From positions 10,194,281 through 10,258,280 of the forward strand of contig NC_054559.1 of assembly GCF_017654505.1 (NCBI RefSeq): a DNA stretch of 64,000 nt, in the 5' to 3' direction. Source of the stretch: Polyodon spathula. Its lineage: Eukaryota; Chordata; Actinopteri; Acipenseriformes; Polyodontidae. Shown in pieces: positions 1-13,659 of the stretch; positions within the stretch are counted from its first letter, which is position 1, and each line of letters opens with the position of its first letter. The notes under the pieces were generated by a model. It saw only the letters and a list, made by a program, of their open reading frames with translations, did no database searches and was not told the DNA's origin. A program made the translations under genes and the position numbers.

Positions 1-2882
<2,882 letters not shown>

Positions 2883-3085
2883 TTAAAGCAGACTGTCGAC
2901 TTCACTCAATACAGTAAACCAGTAGAAGCAGCCAAGAACCCCCAAAAATGTACAATATCTGAATGATAAATATGAATAAAAAATCGAGATGATGTGGATT
3001 TAATCACTTTCTCCTTTTAGGTAATATTATTTACATTTGGTTAAAATGGAGCATAGCATCACCTGGTGGATGTATTGTAAATGTC

Positions 3086-3087
<2 letters not shown>

Positions 3088-3166
<79 letters not shown>
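3088..3166. repeat. (TA)n microsatellite abutting the Tc1 element
   Basis: About 39 TA units run directly into the left end of the Tc1-type transposon. Tc1/mariner elements integrate at TA and duplicate it, so the element may have landed in, or seeded, this tract. Confidence 0.95.
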
Positions 3167-3169
<3 letters not shown>

Positions 3170-3278
3170 TGCCTATAGAAAGTCTACACCCCCTTGAACT
3201 TTTTTTCACATTTTGTTGTGTCAGTGCCTCAGAGTTTCATGCATTTAAATGAGGATTTTTTTTCCCCACCCCCCTGAG

Positions 3279-4300
3279 TTAATACTTGGTTGAAGCACCT
3301 TTGGCAGCAATTACAGCTGTGAGTCTGTTGGGATAGGTCTCTACCAACTTTGCACACCTAGATTTGGCAATATTTGACCATTCTTCTTTACAAAACTGTT
3401 CAAGCTCTGTCAAGTTCCTCGGGGAGCATTGATAGACAGCAATCTCCAAGCCATTCCACAAATTTTCTATTGGATTTAGGTCGAGGCTCTGACTGGGCCA
3501 CTCAAAGACATTTACCTTTTCGTTCCTTAGCCACTCCAGTGTAGCTTTGGCTGTGTGCTTTGGTTCATTGTCCTGCTGAAAGGTGAACTTTCATCCCAGT
3601 TTCAGCTTTGTTGCAGAGGGCAGTAGGTTTTCCTCAAGGACTTCTCTGTACTTTGCTCCATTCATTTTCCCTTCTATCCTGACAAGTGCCCCAGTGCCTG
3701 CCGATGAGAAACATCCCCATAACATGATGCTGCCACCACCATGCTTCACAGTAGGGATGGTGTTCTTTGGGTGATGTGCTGTGTTGGGTTTGCGCCAAAC
3801 ATAACGCTTTGCATTTAGGCCAAAATGTTCCATTTTAGTTTCGTCAGACCACAAAACTTTTTGCCACATGGCTACTGAATCTCCGGAGTGTTTTTTTGCA
3901 TACTTCAAAACAGGATTCAAAGTGGGCTTTCTTGAGTAATGGCTTCCTTCTTGCCACCCAATCATACAGGCAAGATTTGTGGAGTGCTTGGGATATTGTT
4001 GTCACATGCACACTTTGACCAGTCCTGGCCATAAAAGCCTGTAGCTCTTGCAAAGTTGCCACTGGCCTCTTGGTAGCCTCTCTGATCAGTCTCCTTCTTG
4101 TCTGGTCATCCAGTTTGGAAGGACGGCCTGATCTAGGCAGGGTCTTTGTGGTGCCATACACCTTCCACTTATTAATAATCTTCTTGACCGTGCTCCAAGG
4201 GATATTAAAGGCCTTTGATATTTTTTTTATACCCATCCCCTGATCTGTGCCTTTCAACAACTTTGTCCTTGAGTTCTTTTGAAAGTGCCTTTGTGGTCAT
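3279..4300 (-). pseudogene. Tc1-type DD34E transposase, frameshifted and with a nonsense codon
   Basis: Reading leftward from an ATG at 4300, the product starts MTTKALSKELKDKVVERHRS. It then has an N-terminal paired-like DNA-binding region (ISKAFNIPWSTVKKIINKWK), a GRPR-like motif (RSGRPSKL) and a catalytic core. The catalytic triad is visible: Asp in WSDETK, Asp in QQDNEPKHTA and Glu in NPIENLW. Exactly 34 residues separate the last two, which is DD34E. Damage: an A8 run at 4228-4221 where seven A fit the frame (+1 shift), a second frame change at about 3900-3930, and an in-frame TGA at 3593-3591. The frame then stays open to the TAA at 3281-3279. The protein would cut and paste the element at TA sites. 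This copy cannot make it. Confidence 0.93.
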
Positions 4301-4605
4301 GGTTGAGTCTTTGCTTTGAAATGCACCACCCAGCAAAGGGAACCTACAGGAACTGCTGAATTTATCCTGAAATCATGTGAATCACTACAATTTAACACAG
4401 GTGGAGGCCACTTGGTGTGTGATTTTGAAGGCGATTGGTTACACCTGAGCTAATTTAGGATTGCTATTACAAGGGGGGGTGGACACTTATCCAACCAAGC
4501 TATTTCAGTTTTTATTTTTAATTAATTTTCTACAAATTTCTAGAATATTTTTTTTCACTTGGAAGTTGTGGGGTAGGATGTGTAGATAAATGAAAAAAAA
4601 TAAAA

Positions 4606-4608
<3 letters not shown>

Positions 4609-4680
<72 letters not shown>
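4609..4680. repeat. (TA)n microsatellite inside the Tc1 element
   Basis: About 35 TA units lie between the transposase 5' side and the right inverted repeat. The flanking sequence on the right still belongs to the element. Confidence 0.95.
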
Positions 4681-4682
<2 letters not shown>

Positions 4683-4769
4683 GCATTTTAATTCCAGGCT
4701 ATAAGGCAACAAAAGGTGAAAGGCAACAAAAAGGGGATGTAGACTTTCTATAGGCACTGTATGTTTATG

Positions 4770-4773
<4 letters not shown>

Positions 4774-4844
<71 letters not shown>

Positions 4845-4857
4845 ACACACACACACA
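4774..4857. repeat. (TA)n followed by (CA)n
   Basis: A third TA tract of about 34 units begins shortly after the right end of the Tc1 element and passes into a short (AC)n run at 4842-4857. Confidence 0.95.
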
Positions 4858-6310
4858 TGTCTGCCCATCTGTAATAAATGCTTAAGCAATTGGCTTGCTT
4901 AGAGAACTGATGAACCTGCTTTTCCCCTCTTTATTCTAGTAAATTGAAGATATAAGAGAAAGTACTTAGATCTGCCTTGTAACTTTAGAAGAATCAAACG
5001 ACATCAGTGCTGTACCAACGAGTGTCAATGTGTAAGTAAGTCAGGTCTCCAGGTAGCAGGTTTCTGTCCTCAATAAAGAATTAACTGATATGAAAGGTTA
5101 CGTAAATAACAACTCATCATTCCTCCCTGTGGAGTTTGCAGCACTTCCTAACCTGCAGAGTTTGAATTCGATTTCTAACTATTTCACCTAGCGCAATAGA
5201 CTTAGGCTGGGTACTGTACTGTACTGCACTGTATGTGTCACTTTCAACACAAGTTGGGTTTGATTTTCCTCCGAGACACTTCCTTTGTACTATGATGCAA
5301 TATGCTGGAACTCTGTATGCTGTCCACCACTAGACCTTGCAGCATACATTAAAGGGCTTTTGTATTTCTCATTAGTCCCTCATTGGTTTACTGAATTTTG
5401 TTTCATTTTCCAGATTTATTTCCAGTTTTATTTGGCCGAAGCCCATTGATCCTGCCACAACACAAGTCCAAGTGAAAATAACGGCTGAGAATCAAAGTCC
5501 TTCTCTGAAATGATGAGGGAATTGTGCTACATCAATGGTAAAAAAAAAATATGAAATCAAAACTATTGTTATATAACTGTATAACACCATGCCTCCCTTT
5601 AAATGTTTGATTTCAATGGTATTTGAACAATCATGGTGAATTAACATCAAGGAAAAAGACACAAGGTTATATAAAAAGTTTTTGCGACAAGGGCAAGTTT
5701 CCCTGGCAATAAAGCTTGGTGAGGTGACTAAGCAGTTCATTTATCTGAGCAATACAGCCGACACAGCAAAACTTCACCTGAATACAAAAAAACAAACTGT
5801 GGGTCCCCTGTTTCAAGTCAGGGCCGGCAGACAATTGCTTTAATATACAGCCTCCAAAATGATCTTTCATTTACAGCGTTTCACATTCATTTTCATCAAA
5901 AAGCATTCCCGCTTTGTAGTTGTCCCCTACAGCACAACAGCTTCAGAGCATTAGCAGAATTTTGAGTGCATTACTTTGCCTGTGCGCTATCGCTCAGTTT
6001 TGAACAAGCTCGCTCCATGAAAATGTCAGCAGTATCCTACCGCAGCAAATCACTTAACAGGATAGGGTGCTGGCCTTTGTTAAAAAGCAGGTAAAAAGAA
6101 AGCAGAAACTACTAATTAGTTGTATAGAACTAGACAGAGCTACACAAAGTCTCCATTAGTCAAAACCCACACACTTCATCTACCCCCTGAAAATACATTT
6201 ATGATACTCTGAACAGTGAAACTGCACTGTGGCCGATCAGCCTCAAAAGGGGACCAATTTGGGGACTCATTTTGCCAACAGACTTAGGGTATTAGATCAT
6301 ATTTATAAAA

Positions 6311-6433
6311 TACTGTAAAAACCTTTGATCAAGTCTATTTTCTAGGTATTTGTAGGGGGTCCTAAAAAGGGGGGAGCGACTTATACACCAGTGTGACCTA
6401 CAGGCTTTTTCCTGAAATTGTTGACTTAAAAAA

Positions 6434-6483
<50 letters not shown>

Positions 6484-6504
6484 TATACACTGGTTTTTAC
6501 GGTA
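6311..6504. mobile_element. TA-ended mariner-like MITE, family A copy 1, with (TG)n expansion
   Basis: The left end TACTGTAAAAACC and the right end GGTTTTTACGGTA are inverted repeats bounded by TA. The body contains CCTAAAAAGGGGGGAGCGAC and GGCTTTTTCCTGAAATTGTT, which recur at 15050-15243 and 33319-33470. A (TG)n tract of about 21 units (6436-6478) has expanded at an A/G-rich point in the element. No coding capacity is present. The CTTATACAC-type internal repeats resemble MITEs common in fish genomes, but the family name cannot be fixed without a repeat library. Confidence 0.8.
6436..6478. repeat. (TG)n microsatellite
   Basis: About 21 TG units lie inside MITE family A copy 1. Confidence 0.97.
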
Positions 6505-6823
6505 CTAACTATCATATTTAGAAATAGTAAAATGAACACTACCATATTAAATGACAAGTTTCAACTATAAGTCTTTTTCAATGATTTCCATCACTGAATT
6601 GCATTCAATGCATGCTTCTATACATCTAAAAAGGAATGAAACCAATACTGCTCACTCTACTATGTGTTATTTTGAAATACACAGAAATTGAAAAAAAGTT
6701 TTAAAAAAAGAGACAAATAGTACATATTATAAAAAGGAAAAACACTATAATTACACAATGGAGAACTTAAGGGGATTCATCATGTATTCCTTCATCAGAT
6801 AACTTAGATGGAATTCTACATAG

Positions 6824-6956
6824 AGAGTGTGTGATATGAGAATAAAATGCCTGCCCGTGGGGTGGGATGCTATGTATATCCTAAAGGCGAAGCCCAAGGG
6901 GTTTATCCAAGCTTCCCACCCTGAGGGAGGGCATTCAATTCTCATTTATCACACTC
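6824..6956. repeat. Hairpin: imperfect inverted repeat with two ~65-bp arms
   Basis: The left arm starts AGAGTGTGTGATATGAGAAT, and the right arm read backwards starts AGAGTGTGATAAATGAGAAT. The arms pair along nearly their whole length with a tiny loop near 6890. Because of this symmetry both strands give similar short translations (RIKCLPVGWDA and RIECPPSGWEA), which is a symptom of the palindrome and not a gene. It could be a foldback MITE or the palindromic end of a larger element. I do not recognise the family. Confidence 0.85.
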
Positions 6957-7099
6957 TACCCCATGCAGGATTTTTTACAATCTCTGGTGAGCAATCTATT
7001 CCCCATGAGAAGTGAGAGAGAGAAGAGAGCAGCTATGTGAGGTATGGTTGGAATTCCTTTCAGTTTGACAGCTCGCGCTGGGGTCACTATGTTGCAGGT

Positions 7100-7235
7100 G
7101 TTAATGAGCATTAATATAACGTCCGGTTATTATAGGAAATATCAACTGGATGCGCCCATTGAAAAGATTGCTCTCCAGTTATTGATGCGTTATAATAATG
7201 CACTTCCTTCCATCTATGACGTTTTATAATGCAAT
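7100..7235. repeat. Imperfect inverted segment with ATAACGTCCGG / GACGTTTTATAATGC arms
   Basis: Sequence near 7106-7150 (GAGCATTAATATAACGTCCG, ending CAACTGGA) is mirrored near 7178-7235 (TCCAGTTATTGATGCGTTAT, later GACGTTTTATAATGCAATTG). This looks like the subterminal region of a DNA transposon remnant just downstream of the hairpin at 6824-6956. The two may belong to one element. Family unknown. Confidence 0.45.
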
Positions 7236-7924
7236 TGCTCATTCACCCCCGCCCCCCCCCCACCTTTTTAAAAAGATTACACTATTTATGTAAAAAGCCT
7301 TTTTCTGCTACAGATGTTACAAACATTAAAAAAATAAATAAAACATTAAAAATCCCCACTTAAAAAGGATCATGGTATCTCATGTTATTCAACAATGTAA
7401 TCCACTTGTTGGCTAAATTTTTAAGAAGGAGAAGTGGAGTATTGCATACCAACAGAAATTGATTATCGGTCATATGATCTCACATCTGATCCGAGCCCTA
7501 CACTGTATTACTTGCCCTACTAATTAACATCTTGCATTCTCCCTCAATTCCCTGTAGCATAATGCCACCAGCCTCCACTCCAGTCAGGGTTATATTACAC
7601 ATTTTAATATTTCAGAAACTTAAAACTATTAGGGAAAATATACAGGTTTTTTTTTTTCTTTCATTCAAGTAGGCAAGGTAAGTTGTCTGCTGTCGGCTTC
7701 CAAAAATCCATAAACACGACCAATGCCTCTTCCTTCTTGATGCTGGAGAAAAAAGGACCCATTTCTATTCCCATGGGCGGTATTCTTTTTTCTTCTTTTT
7801 CTTTCTCAGCGCAGGCCCTGCTTATGCTAATTGCTTGGTGGCAACTGATTTTATGCAATGGAAAGAAAACCTTTGATTCAGCCTTTTTAGGTTCTTCATT
7901 TTGGGCCATCTTGCAGCACTGGGA

Positions 7925-8055
7925 TCCATTTTAATTACCGCTTCTTGTCAGTTTCGTCAATGAACGAATCCTCTTCTGAAACCGAACTGTAGTTGTGATG
8001 TAGTGATAACATTATCTGAAACGCCTCGAAATCTTTCAAAGTAATATTTCACGAG
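7925..8055 (-). pseudogene. Possible relic coding segment (acidic, SFIDETDKK)
   Basis: Minus-strand sequence near 8035-7940 can be read as an open segment containing LHHNYSSVSEEDSFIDETDK and then KR followed by a stop. An acidic Ser/Asp/Glu-rich stretch of this kind is seen at the N-termini of some domesticated or mobile transposases. There is no start codon, no catalytic core and no splice evidence, so this is a weak call. Confidence 0.2.
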
Positions 8056-8547
8056 CGCGTGCCAGAAGCAATGTTCACAGCTGAACAAAAAAGGACCACT
8101 GACAGCACCTCAAGAAAAGTACGATGAGATTGGTAAAGGATAGAAATCAACGGACTGCATATATATTAGCTGGGTGTAGATATATCTTCTGAATATTATG
8201 ACATGTATTTGTTTAATAGATTACTGGATAGAAACATCCAAGCGAACACGCTAAATATCCAAAAGAAAAACAGGTCAATGTCTTCTTTGCATGTTGTATA
8301 GTTTCTTTAAAGCCTAATGTATTATTTGCAAATTCTTTTAAAGTGGTAAAAAGAGTAGGCAACTATACATTCATTTTAAATGTTCCTTTACCTTTAATTC
8401 AAATATAATTTTGATATAAGGCATAGAGCCATTTGGTATTGTCTAACTACACTACCATTCTTAAATGCAGTTACGTTATTTTCTCTGAAATCCACTGTAA
8501 GATTCCTTAGTCTGCCAAGTTCTAATACTGAATCAAGCATATCTTAC

Positions 8548-8682
8548 CAGCCACTGACTCCTAACTTATAAAGCTCGGAGATTCCGAACGACAGGGATCC
8601 CATGAAGTCATTCCGGCTGGTCAGATCCCAGTCCCAGACCTCAATAGATAACCTCCGGTCCTTATCTGACTCTTTTAGGTTG
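8548..8682 (-). CDS. prkcb: prkcb exon: C2 domain with calcium loop 3 (exon 7)
   Basis: This 135-nt exon starts with the last base of a Phe codon, continues [19 protein letters not shown] and [18 protein letters not shown], and ends YKLGVSGW with the Trp codon split TG|G. The three Asp residues in [10 protein letters not shown] are the calcium-binding loop 3 ligands of the C2 domain, so with the loop 1 pair in the preceding exon all five acidic ligands are present. [19 protein letters not shown] is beta-type, because alpha has [18 protein letters not shown]. The acceptor is ACTTTGTAG and the donor is GTAAGAT. The segment YKLGV differs from the mammalian QKASV at the same place, a known variable loop. 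Confidence 0.97.
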
Positions 8683-9370
8683 CTACAAAGTACAAAAGAT
8701 AAAAGGTCAGGTCCAAAGTCTTCCACAAATACTTTCCCAGTTCAAAAGTATATACATTTTTCCTGATAAACTTTTTCCTGTATTTCAGCCCAAATACTAC
8801 GCAGACAGGGCTGCAGCTCAAAAGGCAATATGTTCAAACAGCACTTCATAGCAACTGATATTCTTAACAGTGCTGAGATCTCACTAGGAACAATTTTTGT
8901 TAACATTCCTGAGAGGTGCCAAGAACAGTGGACAAAGCAGCATGGTTGCAAGAAACCTAAATGAGCGCTGGTAAATGTATGATTCCTCTAATACTAGTGA
9001 CAGTGAAATAAATTTAATTGAAAATGTATTGAAAAAAGAATACTATATGCAGTTTTTCCTCACGGATCGTTTTTTTAGATACATGTTTATTCTAATAAGT
9101 ATTGAATGTCAAATAAATGGGCATATCTTTCACTTTAAGGCATATAAGGAATTCTAACAAACAATGCAGGGCTGCTTACCACAAATATCCTGGAGAAATT
9201 CAAATGCACATTGGAACTCTGGCCTGGTTGACTCTGGTTAAAATATCTTCACAGAGCCAGCTCTGTTCTAGCACTGCTTAACTACTTTTATCCAGGGAGC
9301 GTGCATTTGAAAACAAACACTGGACGCAGAATAACTTTGTGGTGTTGTTCCAAGAGTGGGATATACTTAC
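8683..9370 (-). other. prkcb: prkcb intron 6
   Basis: A short 688-nt intron lies between the two central C2 exons. The donor is GTAAGTATA at the 9370 side and the acceptor ACTTTGTAG at the 8683 side. No repeat or other feature is seen in it. Confidence 0.9.
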
Positions 9371-9527
9371 AATGTAAAAGTCTCATTCCACTCTGGGTTA
9401 AGAGAGCACTTGATAGTTTTGGTTTTCTGCTTGCTCTCGTTTTTTGGGTCGGGGATCAGCTTCAGTTTGACGTAGGGGTCTGAGAGGCCATTGGGGTCCA
9501 TGGGTACCAGGTTCTTAGCATCTTTAA
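9371..9527 (-). CDS. prkcb: prkcb exon: C2 domain core with calcium loop 1 (exon 6)
   Basis: This 157-nt exon encodes the most conserved part of the C2 domain: [18 protein letters not shown], then [20 protein letters not shown] and [13 protein letters not shown]. The two Asp residues in [10 protein letters not shown] are calcium-binding loop 1 ligands. The lysine-rich strand KQKTKT is the phosphoinositide/phosphatidylserine contact patch of the family. [13 protein letters not shown] is the diagnostic stretch: PKC-alpha has a different sequence here (RSTLNPQWNESF-like) and gamma has KATLNPVWNETF. The acceptor is TTTTCTCTTGTAG. The donor GTAAGTATA falls after ACA-TT, and TT joins C of the next exon to make Phe. 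Calcium binding here drives translocation of the kinase from cytosol to plasma membrane. Confidence 0.97.
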
Positions 9528-9990
9528 CTACAAGAGAAAAAAACACACACAAATTAACTCCTGATTTCAAATGAACACGCATGCATTTCTAAACAATTTT
9601 GTAACTACACAACTGCAGGTGCAAACAGTGCTATTAAATCACACAGAACATAATTTTAAATCTACGGTAGATATACTTAGGGATAAGATCTCCCACATTA
9701 TAAATCGTCTCTAAAAGATGAATTAAATCAACCTATCAACATGCTTGCACCAACGCATGACTTATACCTCACTGCTCATTCATTCAAAACATCCTTGATG
9801 TCTAACAGTGCCACGCACCCATTTACACTTGATAAATGCTGTAGGAAGATGCTTTTTTGTTGATTGAGGTATTTAATGTGTCTAGGCTGCCTTTTTGTAA
9901 TACTGTTTCCAGGTGATTTATTAGCTCCCACATTTCAATGCAACGACACACAGTCTAACAAGCCAGACGGAGCTTGATTACAAAAGCCAA

Positions 9991-10445
9991 TACAGTCGGC
10001 GCCGCCTAACTGGGATACAGCTAATCAGGATTTCTGCTTAAATGGGATACAACTCTGTGAGACAGACCTTCCTAATGCTGTTTGTGTTGTTTAATTGGGA
10101 CGCCACTTTGTTTAATTGGCATACAGTATTTTCAAATGATGAGCAGAGATCGCTTTTCAGAGCAAGACAGCTCGCGTAGCAGTGCAGTGATTACGCCATG
10201 GCTTGCATACATTGCATAAACCATGTTGAAGAAGGAGCCTCCTGTGGTTTCTCAGGCTGCTGTTAAATTATGTATTTAACATTTAATCATAATGTGACGG
10301 GATTTCATTTTTTTCCTTTTCATTAAGAATCTAAAAAGTGTGTGACTAAGGTCATCTCAACTGTCTCTTGTTTAATTGGGACAGCTGCTTATTCAGGATA
10401 TTTTTCCTTCTCCCGAGGCATCCTGATAAAGCGATGCCGAATGTA
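9991..10445. mobile_element. pogo/Tigger-like non-autonomous DNA transposon
   Basis: The left end TACAGTCGGCGCCGCCTAAC and the reverse complement of the right end (TACATTCGGCATCGCTTTAT) are matching inverted repeats flanked by TA at 9991-9992 and 10444-10445. Subterminal repeats of the AATTGGGAC type occur at both ends (near 10090, 10115 and 10375), as in Tigger/pogo relatives. It is about 451 bp between the TA duplications and has no transposase frame, so it is a MITE. Confidence 0.82.
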
Positions 10446-10564
10446 CGTGGCAAATGATAAAAAGTAACTTTAATAGTCCCACAGTATAGTTTGTGCTATA
10501 GGAGAGTACTGAAAGCTGGTTACTGAGGCAATCCTCCTAATGTCTTTTCTATATAATATATGTT

Positions 10565-10690
10565 TTTCGTCACCTACAGCAGACATGGGCAAGTCTAGTC
10601 CTGGAAGGCCATTCCTCACCTGGTTTAACAGGTACCTTTACGATTTGGTTTAGTTAATCAATTAAGTTGGAACAAAGACCTGATTAGGAA
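10565..10690. repeat. Possible dispersed repeat fragment (TCCTGGAAGGCC type)
   Basis: The segment AGTCCTGGAAGGCCATTCCT with a following AATCAATTAA-rich part resembles a second segment near 50205-50300 (TTGAGGGCCTTCCTACACC, then TTCAATTAGG). Both look like fragments of one interspersed family, but the match is short and I cannot name it. Confidence 0.3.
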
Positions 10691-11266
10691 GGGACAGCAT
10701 TTGGTCTCAGGTCACATTGTTTTCTTTCAGATGGACAAAATACCACAGATTCTGGCATCTATTTTTAAAATGAGCCATTTTGTGAAATTAAACACTCAGT
10801 CTCTACGGGGAGCAATATATTTTTGCTGTTTTACAACGCATATTAAAAAGGCATCATCTAGTACCATAAATTTGTTTTCTGTTCACATGTTTGGTTCTCT
10901 ACTTTGGTAATTACAACTTTTGACCTCCAGAAAGTGGCACGTTTTTTGTAAAATTTGCATTAAAAATAAAAACAGACATAAATCAGTAATTGTTAAAGCA
11001 AGTAACTCAATACCCTTTATGTAGACACAATCTGCATTTTAATACACATTTTAAAATGTACATAAGAAAATGATACAGAAGGTAAAGAAAAAAAAAGATT
11101 TCAATGTCTATTCGAGCATTCATTAAGTTTAAGTGACAAGACTTCACAGAGCAGAAGAAAAGCCTCTCATTTGTCTTGGCTGTGCACTCAGCAGATCTAG
11201 CTCTACTTGATGTTACATTAAATCATAAAAGACCGTTTGACAGATTACAGATTAACAATGCCAGTC

Positions 11267-11318
11267 ATGCAGAGTTGAACACGAGAATTGTCATGCAGAG
11301 TTGAAACACGAGAATTGG
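11267..11318. repeat. Short tandem duplication (GTCATGCAGAGTTGAA...CACGAGAATT)
   Basis: The phrase GTCATGCAGAGTTGAACACG followed by AGAATT occurs at 11267-11292 and again at about 11291-11317, with one extra A in the second copy. It is a recent tandem duplication of about 25 bp. Confidence 0.8.
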
Positions 11319-11349
11319 ATTAACCCCACTCCCCCCCTTGTGCGAGAAA

Positions 11350-11408
11350 GAAAAAAAAAAAAAAAAAAACCCCCCCCCCCCCCCCCCCCCCCTTTCAAAA
11401 AAAAAAAA
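11350..11408. repeat. Homopolymer block A20-C23-A11
   Basis: An A run (11350-11369) changes directly to a C run (11370-11392), followed by a second A run (11397-11408). Such a switch is either a real low-complexity tract or an assembly or sequencing artefact at a long homopolymer. Confidence 0.95.
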
Positions 11409-12488
11409 CTTTCACTAAACTATATTTAAAATTTCAGAAACGCAAGAAGGAACTGTCTTGCATAAAAATAAGTCTTATCATGTCTGGTTCTAACTCCTAG
11501 AGGAATAAACACCAGCTTTAAAAAAAAAAAAATGACAGTTAGAACTTGTTAAAAACACCTTGCAACATGTAATGAGAATAACTGAAGAAAGTGTTTAATC
11601 AGAATTGGAAGTGTATTAAAAGGTGGTTTGACATTGAAACATTGTCTAGTGATCAAAACAAGACAACAAAAAGACATTTAAGAACACCCAAGCAAGCATG
11701 CTACTTTATTTCTCTATTTCTTACATCTTCAATACTCCCCCTAATTCTAATTCTTTTCATCTCTTTTCTGAATTCCTTTGACACTTCTATAATTACCGGA
11801 AGGTCACCACATTACCAGGCATGATGAAGTCAGGTTGGCTTTCCACCCCTCATTCTTCACAGTAATCACGAGAACCATATCCTTTTGTTTTGTGAAATTA
11901 CTTTCCTGTAAATGTATTTGACGGGGCTGCGCTATCAATTACCTTCGCTTATAATCAAATTATTCCGCCTAAGCTTAACCTGCATTCCCATGCTGCATCA
12001 AAAGAAAGCTTGGCATTATGCAAATGAACCCGTTAGAAACAGTGTTAATTATTAAGGCACAGACCCGCTCGCTTGTTCCAAGCAGAACATGACACACTGC
12101 TCCCAAATGCAAAGCCTCCAGCAAGCTCTACAGTATATAAACTCCAGCACAGCATGCTGGTAGAATTCCCCCTTCGAAAACGTCCACTGTGGGACCTTCC
12201 GACCTGGAGGAGGGAGGTGTCTGATTACCAGTGCTTCTTGTACATTTCTCATTTCTATTGTCCCACCTTATGATGTCTGTAGCTAGTCATTCGAATAGCA
12301 ATAAATCAAATTTTTTGGGGTTTTTTTTGTCCGTTAAGGTGCTTTCATCTGAGTTCAAGAGCTGCTCTTCACTTCCAGTTGTCTGTCTTAGATCAATCAG
12401 CCAGTGTCTTTATAGGAGGCAAGAACCATTTTGTGATCTGCAGCACTGGAAACAAGTTTTCTTTATTGTTTTGGCAATACAATAATGT

Positions 12489-12503
12489 GCACTAGATGGC
12501 GCT
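12489..12503 (+). promoter_or_regulatory. CTCF-like motif
   Basis: GCACTAGATGGCGCT fits the CTCF core (CCASYAGRKGGC type) well except at the first positions. Called by eye, so occupancy is unknown. Confidence 0.4.
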
Positions 12504-13659
12504 AACAGACATTAAGACATTGATCTATTGTAGCCTACATTACAGGTATCTATGGCAGGCAACTCAAAATCAAGCAGTTCCTGGGCACGTAGTAAAGCAC
12601 CTCAACAGGAATAAAAAAGCAAAAGAAAACAAGCTATCTTATCATATACCTACTAATATAGCCTACTATGTATTGACACAATTGATACTTGTAACAATAT
12701 ATAGTGGTGTTGAATGCTGTACATGTATGCAAGCAGTGAAATCCTAAACTGAAAAGAACACTCCCCTATCTGCTCTCCTGGGCTTGTTTCAGGAGAGACA
12801 GTTAAGCCAAACTGTGCTGGATTACATTGTATGTGTAGCTCTACTGTAAAAACACACCCACTGCATCATTTACAGAAACAAATATCACAGAACTGCCATT
12901 ACGGTATTACAAAAAGAATGGTTTGGCAGGTCAAATACACATGGCCTGTCGTTATTCTAACTCACTATCTGCTGAGAGGGGAAAAAAAAAAAATCAATTT
13001 CTCAGTCTATATATTTTCCCCCCAACTGATTAAAAGTCTAAACACTACATTCACCCCCAGGGGATTGAATCTACACAAACAACACTTTTCCTGATCGATA
13101 TACAATATAAACTAGTTGCTACTCCAGTTGTACTAAAAGGAAGGGGGAGTCAGAGCTTTAGCATGTCAGTTGCATTTCACAATAATCCAGCCCTGTTGCT
13201 GGTGACTGTTAAAAGGGTATATAATGGAGATCAAAGGGTTTTGACTGGTGAGACCACAAGGCCAGTCTGGCTCAAATATATGTTTCTAAAGCGCATGTGT
13301 GACACACAGATAATTGAAAATGACCAGCATGGTATACAAAGCCCTTTGATAACCAGAGGCTTGTGAACAATGCATGCATGCAAATGTTACGCAAGGTTAA
13401 AGCCAGTAACGTGGTTCTGCACTCAGGCTATGCATACAAAGAGACACACAGACTACTAGGGCTGCATATTCAAGTGAAGCCAAATCCTTAGAGCTGACTG
13501 AAAATACAGAAGACTATACAGCGTGTTGCGTGGTGAGAAAGTGCTTTTTGACCAACCAGGAGAGATTCGGTGAACACCTGACTCGTGGTCTTTTGCACTA
13601 TTTTCCACTGTGCTGTAATGGTAAGGCAAAACTGCTTTTAAATTATTATATACTGAATA

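Larger units (their letters stand above)
3167..4758 (-). mobile_element. Tc1/mariner-type DNA transposon, decayed
   Basis: The ends are inverted repeats. The left end begins AGTGCCTATAGAAAGTCTAC and the right end is its reverse complement, at about 4735-4758. Between them on the minus strand lies a broken Tc1-family transposase. The left end abuts (TA)n, and a second (TA)n tract sits inside the element at 4609-4680. A third begins 16 bases beyond the right end. The element is about 1.6 kb, the usual size for Tc1-type transposons. The transposase has at least three inactivating changes, so the copy is not autonomous. The exact left boundary is blurred by one or two bases because it merges into the TA tract. 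Confidence 0.93.

Noticed and set aside
3037..3252. Open frames made of alternating Ile-Tyr here and at 4530-4757, 37213-37548, 39320-39585 and 45891-46121
   Set aside because: They are translations of (TA)n microsatellites and have no gene-like ends.
5200..5240. GTACTGTACTGTACTG tandem motif
   Set aside because: Too short to be more than a chance or minor repeat; similar TACTGTA phrases are scattered through the window.
6824..6956. microRNA precursor
   Set aside because: The arms are too long (about 65 bp) for an ordinary vertebrate pre-miRNA and look like a transposon foldback. Small-RNA data would be needed.
6751..7015. Two similar short proteins on opposite strands
   Set aside because: Both come from the arms of one palindrome. 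There is no start context, splice site or homology.
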